DNA from: Candidatus Levyibacteriota bacterium
GTDB taxonomy: Bacteria > Patescibacteriota > Microgenomatia > Levybacterales > UBA12049
DNA: 8,910 nt
Assembly (NCBI GenBank): GCA_023245475.1
Contig: JAHFKF010000057.1
Coordinates: 1 to 8,910, forward strand
Direction of reading: 5' to 3'
The position numbers and the translations under genes were made by a program. The notes below the pieces were generated by a model, which worked only from the letters and a program-made list of their open reading frames with translations, did no database searches and had not been told where the DNA came from. How positions within the stretch are numbered: the first letter of the stretch is position 1; each line of letters opens with the position of its first letter. Shown here one piece after another: positions 4,840 to 8,910 of this stretch.

Positions 4840-7707
4840 ATGGCAAAAGCAGAATTTGAAGGGAAAGAACTTATCGGTGGTTATACTGTCGGGAGACAGT
4901 TGGGTGAAGGTGCATTCGGCTCTGTGCATCATGCTTTCACAAGAGAGGGGAAAGATGTTGCAATAAAGGTCTTTGCACCTATTATTGGGAAAGATGGAGA
5001 AAAAGATTTCAACAACTTTACTCACGAAGCTGAAATTTTATACAGATTTGATCATAGAAATATCATACCTTTTTTATATTCGGGTTCGTTTAGTTCGACT
5101 TCGGGTAAGGGTTCTCATCCCTTTATCGTCATGCAATACGCGAATCAAGGATCGTTGGAAGGATTTATTAGAAGACATAAGAAATATTTGATCCCCCTTC
5201 ACGAAGCAATGAGCTGTGTCGTACAAGCATCAGAAGGAGTACAGTATTCACACGATTTTAAAACTCCCACCCAAAATGATCCCAACAAGCCTACTGGTAT
5301 CATCCATCAGGATCTTAAACCAGATAATCTTCTTCTCCATCAGAATAAGCCAACAGATAAACTTGCCGTGCTTGTAGCAGACTTTGGCGTTTCAGTAACC
5401 GCATACAGAAGCAATGCTCAAGGAGGGGGAACCTATCCCTATATTGCTCCTGAAAAGTTCAAAGGAGTAGTTGAAAAAGCAGGAGATCAGTATTCTCTTG
5501 GGGTTATCGCATATGAGCTCTTTACGGGAAAGAAGCCAATAAACCTCGACCATATTGATGTCCCTAAAATGGTAGCTCTTACTGTGCAGCGCCATGGGAT
5601 ATCTGTTAGCGAAGCAGAAGAATTGATCTGGGGACGCGCGCATGCATTAACGGTGCCAGATTCATTTGAAGAAGCACTGGCGAAGCAGAGAGAACCAATG
5701 AATAAGATTCTGGAAGAGCTGGAGCCTGTTGTGGCAAAAGCAATTGAGAAGGAGCCTGGTAATCGATATGGCAGTGTGGAAGATTTTGGTGAAGCAGTGA
5801 GCAAAGTCTATCGGGAGTCTGAGAAAAAACAAGCGAAGAACACAACGGTCATAGATACTGGTAAACAAAAAGTTTCTCCAGAGGATATTACACCTGATCC
5901 CGTTTTGCCGCCAGGACCAAGAATTGCACCTTTGTCATTTGTCCCTGCACCGATTGTCCCACTATTCGTAGAGGTAGACGAAGTAGATTCAGAATCCCCT
6001 GCAATACCAGCAGAATCAGTATCAAGTATTCCAGATGCTGCTGCAACTCCAGCCGCGTCTGTCTCACCAGCAACATCTGTACCACCAGAGCTCAGTTCAG
6101 AAATACCAGATGTCGTCCCTCCGTTGCCTGATGCTTTACCTGTTTCAGTTACTTCAGTTGATCAAGACTCAACAGCGCAACCAGCGGAATCTTTATCATC
6201 ATCAGCCGCAGCTCCAGTATTGTTGAGAGAAGAGAATCCAGCTTCACACCCTACGGGTGAGATTAGGTTCGCACCTCCTGCCCCCATGAATCTATCGGAT
6301 GCTTCGTCGGAACCCTCAGCCGTGTTCTCCTCAACAGCAAATCCTTCAGTCCCGTCGGTAGAAACAGTAGAAAAACCAACACCACCTACTCCGAAGCCTG
6401 CCGACTCTGCTCCCGTACCACGTCCACATCCAGCGCGACCTGCCCCAGAAGCATCTGCCGCAGCGCCAGCAAGACAAGTTCCACCAGCTCAACCAAAACC
6501 TAGAAAAAAAGAATTGGGACCAATGCCAGGGTCTGATATTTTTGATTTTATAGAATCAGATTTACCGACAAGTCAGCTCGCTCCGCAGACTCCCGATGTG
6601 AATCCGTTATCTCCGGCAACTCCGCTGCAATCAGCAGCTTCACACCCTACGGGTGAGATTAGGTTCGCACCTCCAGTTCGTCAGCAACCTGAAAATCCTC
6701 CAGCTTCAGTAAATCCATTGCCCCAAGCTCGGCAGCAAGATGTGCAACCCGTCCCAGCACAGCCTGTGCTACCAACTCTACCTCGACCAAGCAGAGAGCA
6801 TGATAAGAAACGCCTTACCCGTAGAAATTTTCTGAAAGGCGCTGGAGTTATCGCCGCAGGTAGTATTGTGGTTGCTAGCGGTGGCGTATTGGTAGATCGG
6901 ATGTTGGGTTCCAAAGAAGAACCTAGTGCTCGTTCTCAAAAGGAAAAACCGTTGCCGCCAGTTTCTATTGAGAGTATTGTCTCTACAGAAAGGCAAGCAT
7001 GGGCTACAGAGAAAGTTCCTCAACCACCTGAAGGATTGGTAAATACATTAAATTCTTTGAGAGAAAAAGGTTACCAGAGTATGGAAGCACATTATCTCCC
7101 TGAACAGACCGTTACGATCCCTCTCAGAGATCCTCGAGAGCAGCTTGCAACAGCATCAGATTTAGCAACTCTCAATAAAGAAACCGGAGGGTATTGGTTA
7201 CTGATAGACGGGATTGAATCACAGCAGACTGTTAGTGGTGGTGCTTGGCATCCTGCTCATGCATATAAAAATGATCGTTTAGAAGATATGATGTCGCGTC
7301 TTCGTAGCAAGGGTCTTATCGATTCTCCAAAACTTAAAGGAGCACGATTTGGGGCAACAATTAATGAAGTTCAAAATATTATTTTCCCTGAGTTTAAAAA
7401 AGAATTTGGAATTGATCAGGGAGTAGTTCGGTTACCGACACCTGCAGAATTTATTGCGTTAGGGAAGAAGTTGCATCCTAAATGGGATAATAGTGAGAAT
7501 GCTGATGGGCTTCCTGCTAATAACATTGATCCAGCACTTTATGATTGGTTAGATGGATCATTATTTGGCTTCCCTTCAGCAACTTGTGGGAACCCTTCTC
7601 TCGTGAAAGTACTGACTGGAGATTTCGATGGAGGGTTTATTTCCTCCAATGGGATTTCGATACACAAAAACAACTTTGGCTATCGTCCTGTAATTGTATT
7701 CTCATAA
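4840..7707 (+). CDS. Transmembrane Ser/Thr protein kinase with Tat-like internal anchor and FGE/C-lectin-like outer domain
   Basis: A 955-aa Hanks-type kinase. Kinase domain about 15-325: glycine loop GEGAFG (22-27), VAIK lysine K43, alpha-C glutamate probably E63, catalytic loop H156-Q-D158-L-K160-P-D-N163, D181-F-G, A203-P-E205, D216 and R309. Catalytic residues are intact, but the usual HRD arginine is Gln157. Residues 330-650 are a Pro/Ala/Ser linker with ASHPTGEIRFAPP twice. T660-R-R-N-F-L-K666 matches the twin-arginine consensus and precedes a glycine-rich hydrophobic segment (667-685) with no AxA site, so probably an uncleaved anchor with the kinase inside and residues 686-955 outside. 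The C-terminal domain (about 780-955) contains RLPTPAEF (864-871) and ends NNFGYRPVIVF, resembling FGE-sulfatase/C-type-lectin or DUF1566-like folds; that call is tentative. ATG 4840 is chosen over TTG 4804, which lies in the -35 box. The kinase splits the pilus locus, so pilus control is a reasonable inference. Confidence 0.93.
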   Translation: MAKAEFEGKELIGGYTVGRQLGEGAFGSVHHAFTREGKDVAIKVFAPIIGKDGEKDFNNFTHEAEILYRFDHRNIIPFLYSGSFSSTSGKGSHPFIVMQYANQGSLEGFIRRHKKYLIPLHEAMSCVVQASEGVQYSHDFKTPTQNDPNKPTGIIHQDLKPDNLLLHQNKPTDKLAVLVADFGVSVTAYRSNAQGGGTYPYIAPEKFKGVVEKAGDQYSLGVIAYELFTGKKPINLDHIDVPKMVALTVQRHGISVSEAEELIWGRAHALTVPDSFEEALAKQREPMNKILEELEPVVAKAIEKEPGNRYGSVEDFGEAVSKVYRESEKKQAKNTTVIDTGKQKVSPEDITPDPVLPPGPRIAPLSFVPAPIVPLFVEVDEVDSESPAIPAESVSSIPDAAATPAASVSPATSVPPELSSEIPDVVPPLPDALPVSVTSVDQDSTAQPAESLSSSAAAPVLLREENPASHPTGEIRFAPPAPMNLSDASSEPSAVFSSTANPSVPSVETVEKPTPPTPKPADSAPVPRPHPARPAPEASAAAPARQVPPAQPKPRKKELGPMPGSDIFDFIESDLPTSQLAPQTPDVNPLSPATPLQSAASHPTGEIRFAPPVRQQPENPPASVNPLPQARQQDVQPVPAQPVLPTLPRPSREHDKKRLTRRNFLKGAGVIAAGSIVVASGGVLVDRMLGSKEEPSARSQKEKPLPPVSIESIVSTERQAWATEKVPQPPEGLVNTLNSLREKGYQSMEAHYLPEQTVTIPLRDPREQLATASDLATLNKETGGYWLLIDGIESQQTVSGGAWHPAHAYKNDRLEDMMSRLRSKGLIDSPKLKGARFGATINEVQNIIFPEFKKEFGIDQGVVRLPTPAEFIALGKKLHPKWDNSENADGLPANNIDPALYDWLDGSLFGFPSATCGNPSLVKVLTGDFDGGFISSNGISIHKNNFGYRPVIVFS
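6239..6278 (+). repeat. 40-nt exact direct repeat in kinase linker, copy 1
   Basis: Identical to 6635-6674, 396 bases away and in the same frame. It encodes ASHPTGEIRFAPP at residues 468-480. Exact DNA identity in an otherwise degenerate Pro/Ala-rich linker points to a recent duplication or conversion. Confidence 0.92.
6635..6674 (+). repeat. 40-nt exact direct repeat in kinase linker, copy 2
   Basis: The second copy, encoding residues 600-612 of the kinase. Recombination with copy 1 would remove exactly 132 codons of linker without breaking the frame. Confidence 0.92.
6817..6894 (+). other. Internal twin-arginine motif and membrane segment of the kinase
   Basis: This stretch codes for TRRNFLK (residues 660-666) and the hydrophobic run to V685. 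The motif fits the Tat consensus (S/T)-R-R-x-F-L-K at every position. The preceding residues KKRL add positive charge on the expected cytoplasmic side. The segment could simply be a single transmembrane helix; Tat use depends on whether the genome encodes TatA/TatC. Confidence 0.65.
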
Positions 7708-7727
7708 TATAATCCTCTCCCCTCTCG

Positions 7728-7756
7728 TTGACACATAAGGCGCTGCTTGGTAGGAT
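7728..7756 (+). promoter_or_regulatory. Promoter for the pilX-like/pilM operon
   Basis: A perfect -35 TTGACA (7728-7733), a 17-bp spacer, and TAGGAT (7751-7756, four of six consensus) preceded by TGG, an extended -10 form. Eight bases separate it from ATG 7765, so the transcript may be leaderless. The same bases include AGGA (7752-7755) nine bases before the ATG, which could instead be a ribosome site from an upstream transcript; the two readings cannot both dominate. Confidence 0.65.
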
Positions 7757-7764
7757 GAGAATAT

Positions 7765-8577
7765 ATGAAGAAATATGAGGAAGGTCAGATCCTGCTTATT
7801 GTCGTACTTGTGATGACCATAGCCTTGACCATTGGACTTTCTGTTGCTACTCGTACTATCACCAATATCCGTACTGCGACCGAACAAGAAAATTCTGAAA
7901 GAGCTTTCTCGGCTGCTGAAGCTGGTATTGAGCAAGCCTTACAAAGCAATAATGTCACCAGTGGTTCTTTTTCTAATAATGCTCAGTATCAGACAACCAT
8001 TAGTACCGTCGTTGGTCAATCTTTCCTACTTCGTAACGGAGCCGTTATCCCGAAAGATGATCCAGTAGATGTATGGTTCTCTACATATCCCACCTATGCC
8101 AATCCATGGACGGGCACTGTCACAATCTATTGGGGATCAAGTAGTGATGTCTGTAACTCTGTTGAAGCAACCAACACAATGCCAGCTCTTGAGATTGTGC
8201 TTATATCTGGGACGAAAGCTGCTCCCAAGTCTACCCATTATCCAGTCGATCCTTGTAATACTCGCGTCGCTAATAATCACTTTGAACAAATCGGCAATGC
8301 CGGCGGAACAGTTGGTGGACAGAACTTTGCCTATCGCAAAAACATTGCCGTGACCTCAGGACTTCTTATGAGAATTATCCCGTTATATGCATCAACAAAA
8401 ATGGCTATTACTGGTTGTGATCCAGCTGGCAATAATTGTACTAACTTACCTGCACAAGGAACGGTTATTACTGCGGTGGGTACCTCAGATACTACTCAGC
8501 GTAAAATTGTTGGCGTTCGAGAAAACCCTAAACTTCCCGTCCAGCTATTTCCCTTTGTTATTTTTTCACCTAAGTAA
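7765..8577 (+). CDS. PilX-like pilus assembly protein
   Basis: A 270-aa membrane-anchored protein resembling the PilX N-terminal family found beside pilM in Patescibacteria pilus loci. A short charged N-terminus (MKKYEEGQ) is followed by a hydrophobic segment at about 8-28, then SVATRTITNIRTATEQENSE and RAFSAAEAGIEQAL (46-59), the helix typical of this family. It lacks the G-F-T-L-I-E prepilin motif; E5-E6-G7-Q8 precedes the membrane segment, so processing by prepilin peptidase is uncertain. The remainder (60-270) is a probable beta-rich outer domain with four cysteines (130, 164, 218, 225). Its own promoter lies just upstream, and pilM follows after 3 bases, so the two are cotranscribed. The role in pilus priming or adhesion is inferred from PilX-type proteins. 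Confidence 0.82.
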   Translation: MKKYEEGQILLIVVLVMTIALTIGLSVATRTITNIRTATEQENSERAFSAAEAGIEQALQSNNVTSGSFSNNAQYQTTISTVVGQSFLLRNGAVIPKDDPVDVWFSTYPTYANPWTGTVTIYWGSSSDVCNSVEATNTMPALEIVLISGTKAAPKSTHYPVDPCNTRVANNHFEQIGNAGGTVGGQNFAYRKNIAVTSGLLMRIIPLYASTKMAITGCDPAGNNCTNLPAQGTVITAVGTSDTTQRKIVGVRENPKLPVQLFPFVIFSPK

Positions 8578-8580
8578 AGT

Positions 8581-8910
8581 ATGAAAAGCACAACGTTTGG
8601 ACTTGATATTGGTACTACTGCTATTCGAGCTGTGTGGTTAAGTAAGGATAACAATCGTTATTCGTACGAAGCTTCGGCTGTCGCTCCCACACCGACTCCT
8701 GGGATTCAATCAGAGTCTCCTTTGGATCATCAAGAGCTGGCAAAGTATATCAATAAGCTCATTACAGATGCCAAGATTGGCACTCGAGAGGTTTCGATAG
8801 CTCTTCCGGAGCGACAAGTCTTTACCAAGGTAATTGATATGCCAGTTATCTCTGAGAAAGAGCTTTCAAGTGCTATTTATTGGGAAGCCGAGCAGTACAT
8901 CCCCGCGCCA
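8581..8910 (+). CDS. pilM: Type IV pilus assembly protein PilM, N-terminal part
   Basis: The first 110 residues of PilM, open to the window end. PilM is an actin-like ATPase-fold protein on the cytoplasmic face of the membrane that binds the PilN N-terminus and links the inner-membrane alignment complex to the pilus motor. The phosphate-1 motif is present as F6-GLDIGTTAIRAVWL, and the later REVSIALPERQVFTKVIDMP and the segment AIYWEAEQYIPAP are strongly PilM-like. ATG 8581 lies three bases after the preceding stop with no strong Shine-Dalgarno, so translation may be coupled. The missing C-terminal portion, and probably pilN/pilO, should lie just beyond the window. Confidence 0.93.
   Translation, partial: MKSTTFGLDIGTTAIRAVWLSKDNNRYSYEASAVAPTPTPGIQSESPLDHQELAKYINKLITDAKIGTREVSIALPERQVFTKVIDMPVISEKELSSAIYWEAEQYIPAP

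Noticed and set aside
7702..7935. 77-aa minus-strand open frame before the pilX-like gene
   Set aside because: It overlaps the start of the PilX-like protein antisense and contains no recognisable domain.
1..8910. tRNA, rRNA or riboswitch genes
   Set aside because: No cloverleaf ends, CCA-type acceptor patterns or recognisable conserved RNA motifs were found by eye; almost all of the window is coding or repeat.

Overview
The window looks like a Patescibacteria (Candidate Phyla Radiation) chromosome segment, most likely of Microgenomates type. This is inferred from the gene set and its style: a run of low-similarity prepilins, a PilX-like protein with the N-terminus typical of that group, PilM, an interspersed four-helix-bundle (23S-IVP family) gene, and many small palindromic and low-complexity repeats. 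TGA is used as a stop (the four-helix gene and the PilW-like gene), which argues against the recoded Gracilibacteria/Absconditabacteria. No rRNA or taxonomic marker is present, so the assignment is inference.

Layout. Positions 1-2827 (+) hold a prepilin cluster: a GspG/PulG-like pilin, a GspH/FimT-like pilin, a PilV-like pilin, a four-helix-bundle protein, and a PilW/PilJ-like minor pilin whose ATG overlaps the preceding TGA. The DNA between and inside the 5' ends of these genes is built from degenerate 7-base tandem arrays. In one orientation (YTCYCRR-like, stop-poor) they form the coding leaders of three pilins. In the other orientation they fill two intergenic gaps. A 73-nt direct repeat lies in frame in the leaders of the first and last pilin, and a 68-nt GTCATTGCGAG-type palindrome sits before the PilV-like gene.

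Positions 2876-7707 hold two divergent genes, both apparently leaderless: each has TGCTATAAT followed by exactly 7 nt and then ATG. The left gene (-) encodes a 613-aa protein of unknown function with a Pro/Ala/Glu-rich linker carrying a duplicated short motif. The right gene (+) encodes a 955-aa Ser/Thr kinase with an HQD catalytic loop, a long Pro/Ala/Ser linker carrying an exact 40-nt duplication, an internal Tat-like membrane segment and an outer C-terminal domain resembling FGE-sulfatase/C-type-lectin folds.

Positions 7765-8910 (+) resume the pilus locus under a new promoter with a perfect TTGACA: a PilX-like membrane-anchored protein and then pilM, which runs off the window end.

Working model (inference): the kinase is a transmembrane sensor placed inside a type IV pilus locus, and its divergent neighbour may be a partner or substrate. 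The repeat-built pilin leaders could permit recombination between pilin genes.
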